From SKVR01 sp964453995 (GTDB taxonomy: Bacteria > Bacteroidota > Bacteroidia > Bacteroidales > UBA7960): a stretch of DNA of 64,000 nucleotides. The notes under the pieces are model-generated. The model did not search any database. It worked only from the letters and a program-made list of their open reading frames with translations, and was not told where the DNA came from. Positions 1 through 8,398 of the stretch are shown here, one piece after another; the first letter of the stretch is position 1; each line of letters begins with the position of its first letter. The position numbers and the translations under genes are program-made. The stretch is taken from positions 28,441 through 92,440 of the forward strand of contig CAYVQC010000010.1 in assembly GCA_964453995.1 (NCBI GenBank). The letters run 5' to 3'.

Positions 1-414
1 TTGGCGTACCCAGGTATACCTTACCCTTCCATAGGGCAGGTCATACTCTGGCAGCAATGCATTTAACTCAAGACTTACCCATGTGGAATGGAATTCAGGA
101 TTGGTTGAAAGGTACTCATAAAGGATTGGCGAAATGATCTCTTCGGTAGAGTCTGAAGGAAAAACATTAAAATTCTTGAACGCCATGCCGAGCCCTTGGG
201 TAAGACTAAAATCATTGTTGATTTCCTGGCTTACAAGGTTGGCATATTCACGCGCCTGCATCCGGGCCATTTCAGTGGCATCAGCATATGCTTTGCTGCG
301 CATGGTTAATGTAAGATAGCCAAAAGACAAAAGAAAAATGCTGAAAGAGATTGATATGATCAATAGCAGCAATTGATTTCTAAGGCTCATTTTATTTAAC
401 GATACCATGCCCAT
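1..414 (-). CDS. N-terminal part of a membrane sensor protein (runs off the left edge)
   Basis: An open frame of 138 codons reads leftwards from an ATG at 414 (in-frame ATGs also at 408 and 390) to the window edge without a stop. After a short basic N-terminus (MSLRNQ) comes a hydrophobic helix (LLLLIISISFSIFLLSFGYL), then a helical stretch (ADATEMARMQAREYANLVSQE) and the beginning of an extracytoplasmic domain. This is the usual start of a Cache-type sensor (histidine kinase or methyl-accepting protein), but no signalling domain is inside the window. It follows a HAMP-GAF-PAS sensor on the same strand, with a terminator-like hairpin between them, so it may be transcribed separately. Confidence 0.6.
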   Translation of the reverse strand, partial: MGMVSLNKMSLRNQLLLLIISISFSIFLLSFGYLTLTMRSKAYADATEMARMQAREYANLVSQEINNDFSLTQGLGMAFKNFNVFPSDSTEEIISPILYEYLSTNPEFHSTWVSLELNALLPEYDLPYGRVRYTWVRQ

Positions 415-536
415 AGTACTTTTTATATTTTACAATTATTTGATATTTTCGGTTAAATTGTCTTAAACCATTATGGTTTATAATGTTCCATCTTCGGGGA
501 ATGAACATAATACTATTTTCCGTTTTCGGAACCAAA

Positions 537-558
537 GAAAAAACCGGGGTTAGCCGGT
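537..558 (-). terminator. Rho-independent terminator after the HAMP-GAF-PAS gene
   Basis: Read on the minus strand, ACCGG and CCGGT flank a 6-nt loop and are followed by a T-rich run. It lies directly downstream of the stop codon at 566. The stem is short, so strength is uncertain. Confidence 0.5.
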
Positions 559-565
559 CTTTAAC

Positions 566-2503
566 TTAAGCATTTTCTGTTTTCTGAATCACATATAGTA
601 TTCTCGCAATAGCCCCATATTTATTGGTAATGTGTTTGAAAACCCCTTTGGTTTTCAAAGGAATACCATCGCGGCGGATCAAATGAAACTGCCCTTCTAA
701 TGCAGCTCCATTAGCCAGGGTTTCTGTAATATCGGCCATGCCCTGGCCTTCGAGAAAACCTCTATCAAACAGGGTGAAGAAACCCATATCATCTACTTCA
801 TACTCAGAATAAGAAAGCAGTCCGGCAAGAATAGGATTGAGCCTTCGTACTTTAAGATCGGGGGATAACTCGGCAAATGGAACAGTATTATTCATGGCCT
901 GGAAAAACCCTTCATTTTCTACTTCTTTTCTTTCCATTTCTTCCTGGGTAGCATTCATTTCTTCCATATTCTGCCGCATTTCCTCCTCTTGTGCCCTCAT
1001 TTCCTCACTTTGCTCCTGTGATTGGTGAAGTAATTCGGTAGTACGGATATTAATTTTTACACTGGAAATCGTGGAAGCAATAGACTCGGCTACCTTCTCT
1101 ACAAACTCTATCTGGTAGGGTTCTAATACCTTAAATGATGCTACTTCAATAACTCCGTAAATCTCGTCATTCAATTTCAGAGGTACAATAAGGATACTTC
1201 TCGGATTGGAGTCACCCAGCCCGGAAGTAATATTAATGTAGCTTTGAGGCACATCAGTAAGAAAGATTGTTTCACCCTCCTGCAAACACGTGCCAACCAG
1301 TCCTTCGCCTTTTGCTATTTGCTTTTTAAGAAACTTACGGCGCTCATAGGCATAGCAGGCATTAAGTTCTACAATAGGCTCGGCCTCATCTTCATTCAAA
1401 ATAAAAACACCTCCCTGGTTTGCATCAAGATAACTTACAAGGTTCTTGATTATACTGAATGAAAGTTCCTGAAGGTTATCATTGTTTTGTCTGAGAAGCT
1501 CAGCAAATTTAGCTACACCTTGTGTAGCCCAGTTTCTCTTGGTATCTTCCGTTTTTCTCTTTTCTTCTTCTTCTTTTGCTTTAAGAAGGCTTTCGCGCAT
1601 ATCAACCAGCGACATGCCCAGTGTATCCTCCTCACTCAGGGGTTTAAATTCGTTCTCAAAGTTTCCTTTACCAATTTCTGTGGCAAAGGTTACTTTTTCT
1701 TTAAGACCATCTATAAGGAAATTAAGTGCTTTGCTCATATCTCCTATTTCATCTTCTCTTGAAGGCAGTTTTTGCTCAGGCAATTTGCCCTCACCCATCA
1801 TGTTGAGGATATTCCGGAGATAAATTACCGGTCTGGTAATCATTCTGATAAACACAGAAGCGATAATGATTCCACCAATGACAATGATGATTCCAAGTAG
1901 CAAGCTCAGGCTCCTGAAACGATCAAGAGTAGTTTCCATATCACTCTGTCCATTCTCTACAATATTTCTTTGTACTTCGAGCAACTGGTCGAGATTTGCA
2001 AGGATTTGACCTGTATTGCTTACAATGGTGCCACCTTCTTCCATCATGGGCCTGATCTCAAAAATTACCATGACATCATCGTAACTCATAAAATCAGACA
2101 GTTGGTCCATGACAGTCTCATAGGTGATGAGCAATTCTCCAACCAGCCTGAACACTTCCTGCAATTCAGCCTGTTGTTCTTCATTCCATTGTTGAGACAT
2201 TTGCTCCAACTGGACCTTTAGCTCAGGATACTCTGTATTAAGCAGTTCTCTGAGCCGGTTTTTGTCTGGTGTATCATCAATGCTTTGAATAAAGATCCAG
2301 GTGCCGATCAGCTTTTCTGATTCAATGATCTGGTTCTTAAGCTCCATGAGCATATTCATGGAAGGCACATATACCTCGCTGTTGCGATCATTTACATTTT
2401 GAACTCTTACCAAGGTAAAGTAAATGGCGGTAATACTGATTAAAAAGAAAAGCAACAAAATGGTAAAGCCGATGCTAAGCTTTCTTCCAATGGTTAATCT
2501 CAT
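566..2503 (-). CDS. Membrane sensor: periplasmic helical domain, HAMP, GAF, coiled coil, PAS; no output domain
   Basis: This 645-residue inner-membrane signalling protein has TM1 at about 10-31, a helical periplasmic region of about 165 residues resembling four-helix-bundle ligand domains, and TM2 at about 198-220. HAMP follows (221-275, containing the motif RPVIYLRNILNMMGEG), then GAF (about 345-490), a Glu/Met-rich coiled coil (about 495-530) and a PAS domain (about 533-640). No histidine kinase, GGDEF, EAL or MCP signalling domain follows, and the protein ends with PAS. It probably passes a periplasmic signal to a partner. The YfiR-like gene upstream on the same strand and the truncated sensor downstream suggest one signalling unit. 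The signal is unknown. Confidence 0.85.
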   Translation of the reverse strand: MRLTIGRKLSIGFTILLLFFLISITAIYFTLVRVQNVNDRNSEVYVPSMNMLMELKNQIIESEKLIGTWIFIQSIDDTPDKNRLRELLNTEYPELKVQLEQMSQQWNEEQQAELQEVFRLVGELLITYETVMDQLSDFMSYDDVMVIFEIRPMMEEGGTIVSNTGQILANLDQLLEVQRNIVENGQSDMETTLDRFRSLSLLLGIIIVIGGIIIASVFIRMITRPVIYLRNILNMMGEGKLPEQKLPSREDEIGDMSKALNFLIDGLKEKVTFATEIGKGNFENEFKPLSEEDTLGMSLVDMRESLLKAKEEEEKRKTEDTKRNWATQGVAKFAELLRQNNDNLQELSFSIIKNLVSYLDANQGGVFILNEDEAEPIVELNACYAYERRKFLKKQIAKGEGLVGTCLQEGETIFLTDVPQSYINITSGLGDSNPRSILIVPLKLNDEIYGVIEVASFKVLEPYQIEFVEKVAESIASTISSVKINIRTTELLHQSQEQSEEMRAQEEEMRQNMEEMNATQEEMERKEVENEGFFQAMNNTVPFAELSPDLKVRRLNPILAGLLSYSEYEVDDMGFFTLFDRGFLEGQGMADITETLANGAALEGQFHLIRRDGIPLKTKGVFKHITNKYGAIARILYVIQKTENA

Positions 2504-2732
2504 TTGCAGTTTAAATTATATAAACTATTAATACTATTTGCTTTGCAGGCTAAAAGTACAAAAATTGTATAATAGTGAATGAAAAAACTATGTTTAAGCC
2601 AGTTACATGATTCTCGCAGCAGGCCTGAAAAAAGCGTATTTACGACAAAAGGAGCTTTAAACCGGCTAATAGGCTAAAAATGGCAAACTTAAAATTTATT
2701 CACCTTTAGCTCTCTTAAATTGTTGAGTATAC

Positions 2733-3257
2733 TTAATCTGCAAGAATAGCAAGGCGGGCAATTTCACCACCTGGATTAAGGCCCATAGCCCGGGCGTTTT
2801 CCTGGCTTAGCTCAAAGCGCTGACGACTGTCAATTACAGTAAAGTTGATCACTGCTCCGTCATTTATTCCTCCACGGCTATCAGAAACTACAAGGGCATG
2901 AATATTCTTGGCTTTCAGGGCAGCAACAATCTCAGGCAATTTGCGGCTTTGATTGGCAGGCACATAAAGAATGTGACATTTAGAGAGCTCCTGAGGTGAA
3001 TTAAACCTTTTTGCAACAATGGTCTGGTTTCCGGCTCTTTTGGTACTGGCCATTGACTCAACCTCTTTCTGCATGGATGAATTGCCATAAACGGCAACAA
3101 TAAAATCACCACTCTGGTAGTCCGCAGGCCATGCTATAAGACGGGTAAAATTGTACAGAAATACTGATTGGATCCTTGTATCTGACTGTGCTTTAACCTG
3201 AAAGGCGAAGAGCATAATCATGGCTAGTGAAAAAGTAAAGTAAAAGATCTTTCTCAT
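2733..3257 (-). CDS. YfiR family (DUF4154) periplasmic protein
   Basis: This 174-residue protein has a signal peptide (about 1-23, ending VKAQ). It also carries the YfiR/DUF4154 pattern: an early YNFTRLIAWP segment, a central CHILYVP strand, then ALVVSDSRG, INFTVIDSRQRFELS and the late RAMGL. In Pseudomonas, YfiR is a periplasmic repressor of a membrane diguanylate cyclase. In Bacteroidota the family commonly precedes HAMP-containing sensors, as here with the sensor 229 bp downstream. The inferred role is a periplasmic modulator of that sensor. Confidence 0.85.
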   Translation of the reverse strand: MRKIFYFTFSLAMIMLFAFQVKAQSDTRIQSVFLYNFTRLIAWPADYQSGDFIVAVYGNSSMQKEVESMASTKRAGNQTIVAKRFNSPQELSKCHILYVPANQSRKLPEIVAALKAKNIHALVVSDSRGGINDGAVINFTVIDSRQRFELSQENARAMGLNPGGEIARLAILAD

Positions 3258-3421
3258 GACATTTGTTTTTTTTTAGAATTTTGGGGATATTAATGAACAC
3301 TTTATCCTTGATTGGATTACTCTGAAAAATCTATTGTAACCCTTATAAGGGGAATCTTTTTTGATGAATTAAACAACTTTTCAAAATTAGTCCTTTATTA
3401 CCAAGACCTTCCCCCGATAAA

Positions 3422-4057
3422 TTACCTGTATTTTACCGTAGTTTTCCACAGTATGATCAGCTCATTCATCATCATTGCAGTAGCACCCCAGATGACATTT
3501 TTTTCGTAAACAAAGCAGGGGGTTTCGATGGTTAAGCCATTGGTGATCTTCAGGGTGGTTGTTTTTACAGACGAGGCTGAAAGGAAAAAAGAGAAGGGTA
3601 TTTCAAGGATGGCATCAACCTCATTTTTATCAGGAAGGAAGGATCCCCTGGGTTGGTATAAACCCACAAAAGGGCTTACAATATGATTGGAGGGTGGAAT
3701 GTAAAGATCGGTTAACTTTCCGCAAAAGGAGACATTTTGCGTGTGTATACCTATTTCCTCGTGTGCTTCGCGAAGTGCAGTATGATACATACTCTTATCG
3801 GTAGACTCCCATCGGCCACCGGGGAAGGCAATCTGCCCGCTGTGTACTCCATTGTAAAAAGGCCGTTGAATGAACGGAATGTAGTATTCATCTGATTTCT
3901 TAAAAAAAAGTATCAACACACTGCTTTTATTGGCCGATTGCAAAGTTTCAGGTGTTGGAATTTCGTTTCGCCTGTATTGTGGAGCCATCAGCATTTGTGC
4001 TTCACTGCCTGGCAGGGCATTGTTGAAGCAAGCTTTTAATTGCTGAGCAAATTCCAT
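3422..4057 (-). CDS. Nudix hydrolase, CoA pyrophosphatase type (NudL-like)
   Basis: This 211-residue soluble protein carries the CoA-pyrophosphatase signature just before the Nudix box (HSGQIAFPGG) and a Nudix helix with ALREAHEEIG at about residues 93-102. The spacing between the first Gly and REAxEE matches NudL-type enzymes rather than the classic Nudix box. Family enzymes split CoA or its derivatives into 3',5'-ADP and 4'-phosphopantetheine. The substrate here is inferred. It sits alone between a lipoprotein gene and the YfiR gene, all on the minus strand. Confidence 0.82.
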   Translation of the reverse strand: MEFAQQLKACFNNALPGSEAQMLMAPQYRRNEIPTPETLQSANKSSVLILFFKKSDEYYIPFIQRPFYNGVHSGQIAFPGGRWESTDKSMYHTALREAHEEIGIHTQNVSFCGKLTDLYIPPSNHIVSPFVGLYQPRGSFLPDKNEVDAILEIPFSFFLSASSVKTTTLKITNGLTIETPCFVYEKNVIWGATAMMMNELIILWKTTVKYR

Positions 4058-4080
4058 TTTTTAATCCTCTCAAAGCATAT

Positions 4081-4118
4081 AAAAAGAAAGGACATTTCCT
4101 GGCAGAAACATCCTTTCT
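4081..4118 (-). terminator. Terminator of the His-rich lipoprotein gene
   Basis: On the minus strand AGAAAGGA and TCCTTTCT form an 8-bp perfect stem followed by TTTTTAT. It lies 21 bp past the stop of the lipoprotein gene. Confidence 0.65.
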
Positions 4119-4138
4119 CTGTATTATAATAATAAGTT

Positions 4139-4696
4139 CTAGTTTTCGCTACCAGATTTTTCTGCTTCAGCAACCTCAACGGGTTCCTGGTCTTCTTCCT
4201 GGGTTTGATCTTCAATAATTTCGAAGTTACTTATTTCTACAAAAGCCCTGATATCGGGGGTAATACCTCTTTCTTCAAGCCTTTTTACAGCTTCTTCAGT
4301 AGAAGAGCACGCGTGATCCTCTTCGCCGTCATGGGCGTGATCATGATCATGATCTTCTGCTTCAAGGTTAAGTACTTCGGTTTTTAAAATACCTGAAAGC
4401 ACAACATGTTTTCCTTCGTGCTCCGGTGTAAATTGTGTTTGAAAATCATTCAACATCACCAGCATGCTAAAATCGTCATCATTAAGCTGATTTACAAGCA
4501 TTTTGTCGCCACTATGCTTGCAGATATGAGTGATAACACCTTCAAATTTAACTTCTTTACCCTCATAACCCAGGGGTTCGGATACCAGTTCTGAAATTAA
4601 ATTCATTTGGGCAGTTTCTGCTTGTTGCTCTTTTACCTGGCCGCAGGAGTATATCAATAATCCCATTACGGCAATAATTGCAATTCTTTTAATCAT
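4139..4696 (-). CDS. Lipoprotein with OB-fold-like domain and His/Asp-rich segment
   Basis: This 185-residue protein begins with a lipoprotein signal (MIKRIAIIAVMGLLIYSC, lipobox IYSC). Residues about 35-110 look like a small beta-barrel of the tRNA-anti/OB type (YEGKEVKFEGVITHICKHSGDKM ... HVVLSGIL). A very His/Asp-rich stretch follows (DHDHDHAHDGEEDHAC), which could bind Zn, Cu or Ni, and the tail is acidic. The metal role is inference from composition. A -7-like element in the minus direction (TACTTTTG at 4741-4748) lies about 45 bp upstream of the start. Confidence 0.7.
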   Translation of the reverse strand: MIKRIAIIAVMGLLIYSCGQVKEQQAETAQMNLISELVSEPLGYEGKEVKFEGVITHICKHSGDKMLVNQLNDDDFSMLVMLNDFQTQFTPEHEGKHVVLSGILKTEVLNLEAEDHDHDHAHDGEEDHACSSTEEAVKRLEERGITPDIRAFVEISNFEIIEDQTQEEDQEPVEVAEAEKSGSEN

Positions 4697-4781
4697 GGTT
4701 ACTTTAATTTGTTAAGTGTATTGGTTAAGAAATTACGGTGCAAAAGTAATCAAAATATCATAAACCCAGAGACTCATGGTA

Positions 4782-6785
4782 TTACTTTTTATTTAATCTC
4801 TCCAGCACAAAAGCAGATAAGGATGGCAGGTAAAGGCTCAGGACTTCCTTGCCCCCGGAATTTATAAATGTAGAATGCCGGAGGGTTTTATCTTGTCGTT
4901 CGTGCCCACCAAAGTCTTGGCTGTCGGTATCCAGTACCATACCATAGGTGCCGGCAGTGGCCTCAAAAGAATAATCAGAGTACGACCGGAAGGGATTAAA
5001 GTTGAACACAAAGGTGAATTTACCCCTTTCGAAAATGAGTACCTGGTCAGGGATATTCTGCACTCTGGGGTAATGAAGTTGTTTTTGGATAATTTTACGC
5101 AGTTTAAATAACTTGATCATTTCCCTGTCGAAGAGATTTAAAAACCTGTACCGCAACTGCTCATTGGTAGCCAGACTCCACTGCCTGCGGGCATAATGAT
5201 AAGACCAATTATTATGTCGCCCCGGGAAATCTATCCATTCTGGATGACCAAATTCATTACCCATAAAATTGAGGTACCCGTTTCCGGCTGTCGCAATGGT
5301 AACCAGCCGGATCATCTTGTGTAGTGCGATGCCATTATCAACTACCAGGCTCTGATGATTTACATGCATATTGTAATACATCTCTTTATCCATAAGCCAG
5401 AAGATGAGCGTTTTATCCCCTACAAGGGCCTGGTCGTGCGATTCGGCGTAGTGTATGGCTTGTTCATCGGCACGTTTGTTAGACAGGTTGTAATAAATAT
5501 CGCCCACATGCCAATGCTCAATCTTATTCTCCTTAATAGTTTTGATCCAGAAATCGGGAATACCCATGGCAAGGCGGTAATCAAAGCCATATCCACCTTT
5601 TTCACGGGGGGTAGCAAGGCCTGGCATACCGCTCATCTCTTCAGCCACAGTTATGGCATGAGGGTTTACCTGGTGAATGAGCTTATTGGCAAGCTTAAGA
5701 TAAACTATTGCATCATCATCCTGGTTGCCGTTGTAATACTGGCTGTATTCTGTAAATGAACTTCCAAGCCCGTGATCGAGGTAAAGCATACTGGTAACCC
5801 CGTCAAAACGGTACCCATCGAAACGGTATTCATCAATCCAGAACTTACAGTTGGAAAGTAAAAAGTGCAGAACCTCGTTTTTGCCATAATCAAAGCACCT
5901 GCTGTCCCATGCCGGATGATCACCGCGTGGTCCATTGTGAAAAAACTGGTACAATGTACCGTCGTACCGGCTGATCCCTTCCACCTCGTTTTTCACTGCG
6001 TGCGAATGTACAATATCCATAATCACAAACAATCCCATCCCGTGAGCATCGTCAACAAGGGCTTTCAATTCATCGGGGGTGCCAAAGCGCGAAGAGGCAG
6101 CAAAAAAATTACTTACATGATATCCAAATGATCCGTAGTAGGGATGCTCCTGGATGGCCATGAGTTGGATGGTGTTATAACCTGACTTCTTGATCCCCGG
6201 TAAAACATTTTTGCGAAAATTCTCAAAGGAACCTACTTCATAATGTTCGGTTGCCATGCCCACATGCGCTTCATATACCAGAGGAACGAAGTCCTTTTTT
6301 CTTTCAGGTATTTTATTCTTCCAGCTGTAAGGTTTGGCAGGATCCCACACCTGCGCATTAAAAACATGGGTCTTTTCATCCTGTACCACTCTCCTGGCCC
6401 AGGCCGGAACACGTTCACCACTGTTTCCGTTCCAAAAAACATGAAGTTTGTAAAGATCGCCATGCTTAAGGGTTTCAAGAGGAACTTCAATTTGCCAATT
6501 GCCATTACCGATATTGCGGAATACAAATTCTTCCCTGAGCTGCCATTCGCAAAAATCACCCACAAGATAGATCTTGGTGGCGTTGGGAGCCCACTCACGC
6601 ATTATCCAACTCTTTTTCTGCCTGTGCAACCCGTAATACAGGTATCCAACAGCAAAATCACTCAATGTCTTTTGGTCATTCAACAACTGGGCTTCTTTTT
6701 CCTGCGCTCGTCTGATGCGGCCCATTATGGCATCAGCATAGGGTTGCAGGAAAATATCTTTTTCTAGAAATTCCGGATATTGCAT
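4782..6785 (-). CDS. glgB: 1,4-alpha-glucan branching enzyme (GH13, eukaryote-like subfamily)
   Basis: This 667-residue enzyme has an N-terminal helical segment, a CBM48-like domain (about 60-150, MREWAPNATKIYLVGDF) and a GH13 barrel. The conserved regions are DIVHSH near 257, RFDGVTSM near 326 (nucleophile Asp), VAEEMSG near 382 (acid/base Glu) and YAESHDQ near 447 (transition-state Asp). A C-terminal beta domain follows. The pattern is closer to the eukaryotic/GH13_8 branching enzymes than to classical E. coli GlgB. The role is forming alpha-1,6 branches in glycogen. No other glycogen gene is nearby. The start is the ATG at 6785. Confidence 0.9.
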   Translation of the reverse strand: MQYPEFLEKDIFLQPYADAIMGRIRRAQEKEAQLLNDQKTLSDFAVGYLYYGLHRQKKSWIMREWAPNATKIYLVGDFCEWQLREEFVFRNIGNGNWQIEVPLETLKHGDLYKLHVFWNGNSGERVPAWARRVVQDEKTHVFNAQVWDPAKPYSWKNKIPERKKDFVPLVYEAHVGMATEHYEVGSFENFRKNVLPGIKKSGYNTIQLMAIQEHPYYGSFGYHVSNFFAASSRFGTPDELKALVDDAHGMGLFVIMDIVHSHAVKNEVEGISRYDGTLYQFFHNGPRGDHPAWDSRCFDYGKNEVLHFLLSNCKFWIDEYRFDGYRFDGVTSMLYLDHGLGSSFTEYSQYYNGNQDDDAIVYLKLANKLIHQVNPHAITVAEEMSGMPGLATPREKGGYGFDYRLAMGIPDFWIKTIKENKIEHWHVGDIYYNLSNKRADEQAIHYAESHDQALVGDKTLIFWLMDKEMYYNMHVNHQSLVVDNGIALHKMIRLVTIATAGNGYLNFMGNEFGHPEWIDFPGRHNNWSYHYARRQWSLATNEQLRYRFLNLFDREMIKLFKLRKIIQKQLHYPRVQNIPDQVLIFERGKFTFVFNFNPFRSYSDYSFEATAGTYGMVLDTDSQDFGGHERQDKTLRHSTFINSGGKEVLSLYLPSLSAFVLERLNKK

Positions 6786-6809
6786 AATGCTAATTGTTTA
6801 ATTCAATAT

Positions 6810-6843
6810 CAAAAATATACATTTAAAACCGGTTTAGGGCAAA
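6810..6843 (-). promoter_or_regulatory. Candidate glgB promoter
   Basis: On the minus strand TATTTTTG (6810-6817) matches TAnnTTTG, and TTTG (6840-6843) lies 22 nt upstream. The initiation site would be about 15 nt before the glgB ATG. Confidence 0.5.
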
Positions 6844-6879
6844 AACAACAAAAAGAATTAAGTGGGTTATTTTGATAAT

Positions 6880-7284
6880 CTACTCAGCTCTCCCGGTAAA
6901 ACCCTTGTGCCTGTTCCGGAAAGTCTTGAAGAAATTATACCACAGCGATAGCAGAAGAGCGGCCACGGCAAAAAGGACCGTTAAAGCATCTACAATTTCG
7001 CCGGGGGGAGTAATATTTAGGACTCTTGACACCAGGTAAGTAATATAGGAATTGGGCAGATCATACTTACCAAGTTCTTTCAGCACAGACCAATGCCAAT
7101 CGGTAAGCGGGCAATACCCCCACCCATAAAAAATCCCCAGGACAGTCCACGATCCAATTGTAAGGATAATAGCAGCCAGGTGCCATTTGCGGGTGGAGGC
7201 CCATATCCAACCCGTAAGATTGAACAGGATCAGCAACAGGTGAAAAATCAAAAAGAAAACATCAGCAATTTTATACCAAATCAT
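6880..7284 (-). CDS. DUF2784 family membrane protein
   Basis: This 134-residue inner-membrane protein has helices near 5-25, 32-55 and 95-118. The DUF2784 pattern is visible: FHLLLILFNLTGW early and GWGYCPLTDWHW in the middle, followed by a hydrophobic segment and a basic C-terminus. Translation is taken from the ATG at 7284. A TTG 13 codons earlier is open but adds an unlikely leader. Function is unknown. It is divergent from the next gene, sharing a short intergenic region with back-to-back promoter elements. Confidence 0.75.
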   Translation of the reverse strand: MIWYKIADVFFLIFHLLLILFNLTGWIWASTRKWHLAAIILTIGSWTVLGIFYGWGYCPLTDWHWSVLKELGKYDLPNSYITYLVSRVLNITPPGEIVDALTVLFAVAALLLSLWYNFFKTFRNRHKGFTGRAE

Positions 7285-7385
7285 AAATGCACCAGGTAAC
7301 TGTTGGGGTAACAAAATAATCAATTTCGGGGAGAAAAAGAAATTGTTGCTCCATTCATAATCGTTGCAGATGCAGCCGGTTAAAA

Positions 7386-7433
7386 CAAAAGTATTTTTCT
7401 GTTGTTAAAAATGGAAATGATTTTTTACTTTTG
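7386..7433. promoter_or_regulatory. Divergent promoters for the DUF2784 and DUF6580 genes
   Basis: On the plus strand TTG (7402-7404), 21 nt and TACTTTTG (7426-7433) match the Bacteroidota promoter and lie about 37 bp before the plus-strand ATG. On the minus strand TACTTTTG (7386-7393) is a -7 element for the DUF2784 gene. Confidence 0.65.
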
Positions 7434-7469
7434 CCCCATTATAAAACAGAAATACTCAAATCAATCATT

Positions 7470-8006
7470 ATGATGAACTATAAAGAGATATTCAGCCCCA
7501 AAGTACTGATCATAGCAGGAATAATTTTGTTTGCCGCTGTTATGAGGCTCGTACCTCACTATCCTAATTTTACACCCATTGCTGCAATAGCCCTTTTTGG
7601 GGGTGCTCACCTTGGTAAAAGATGGCTGGCATTTTTTATTCCACTTTTCGCTCTTTTTATCAGCGACTTGCTCATAGGTTTCCATGGCTTTATGATTCCT
7701 GTTTATATAAGTTTTGCTTTGGTAGTGTTGCTGGGCCAATTGATGAAAAACAATATAAAAGCACATACCGTATTGGGAGCCTCTATAGCTTCATCAACAC
7801 TATTTTTCATTATAACAAATTTTGCAGTGTGGGCAGGAAGCCCTTATTATTCGCAAACTTTTGCAGGACTAATTCAGTCTTACACCATGGCTGTTCCATT
7901 CTTCCACACATCACTCCTGGGTGATCTTTTTTACAGTGTATTATTCTTTGGAGGTTTTTACCTGGTACAGCTAAGATATCCATCACTGGCAAAAATCAAA
8001 GCCTGA
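7470..8006 (+). CDS. DUF6580-like putative transport membrane protein
   Basis: This membrane protein of about 178 residues has five or six helices. The conserved early segment MRLVPHYPNFTPIAAIALFGG resembles the DUF6580 / ECF-transporter S-component-like family of Bacteroidota. Paired ATGs at 7470 and 7473 are the likely start, because an upstream TTG overlaps the promoter element. The substrate is unknown. A terminator lies 55 bp after the stop. Confidence 0.7.
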   Translation: MMNYKEIFSPKVLIIAGIILFAAVMRLVPHYPNFTPIAAIALFGGAHLGKRWLAFFIPLFALFISDLLIGFHGFMIPVYISFALVVLLGQLMKNNIKAHTVLGASIASSTLFFIITNFAVWAGSPYYSQTFAGLIQSYTMAVPFFHTSLLGDLFYSVLFFGGFYLVQLRYPSLAKIKA

Positions 8007-8398
8007 AATATCCTTTAACCATAATCGAAGGAATTTTTTACTGACATTCCTTGTAAATACAAAACCGCAGTTTACCCATAAAGCTGCGGTTTTTTTTGTC
8101 CTGTAATAGATGATCCTATTCCAATATACACTGTATTGGACAAACAAGAATTGTTAAAATTGAAAATTGCATGATTTTTCTCGTTCATGCTATTTGTTTT
8201 TATGTCCGAATTTTCATAAGATTGAAACATTATTTTTAGCATTTCATAATTGCCCAACCTTAGCAGGCAAAGCATTGAAACAGATACTCCCTTCGAAAAT
8301 TTGACGAAAAAGCCTAAATTTGTTTACCCAATTTGAATGTCGTTTCACAACTCATACAGATTGCTTCAATCCACCCCCTAATTGCATGTGCTACAAAA
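8007..8398. other. Intergenic region before the cyanophycinase gene
   Basis: These 392 bp hold a terminator at 8061-8098, an inverted repeat TCCAATA-N7-TATTGGA at 8120-8140 and a -7 element TAAATTTG at 8315-8322. No convincing gene was found. Confidence 0.6.
8061..8098 (+). terminator. Rho-independent terminator
   Basis: AAAACCGCAG (8061-8070) pairs perfectly with CTGCGGTTTT (8084-8093), followed by a run of T. It ends the DUF6580 transcription unit. Confidence 0.85.

Noticed and set aside
3340..3351. CCCTTATAAGGG palindrome near the Nudix gene.
   Set aside because: Twelve bases of AT-centred palindrome without a clear position relative to a promoter or stop are not informative.
3745..3820. 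Abnormal spacing of the Nudix box.
   Set aside because: The spacing (two more residues than the classic box) is normal for CoA-pyrophosphatase-type Nudix enzymes.
8120..8140. TCCAATA-N7-TATTGGA inverted repeat as an operator of cphB.
   Set aside because: It lies about 195 bp upstream of the -7 element with no regulator gene nearby; it may be chance in AT-rich sequence.
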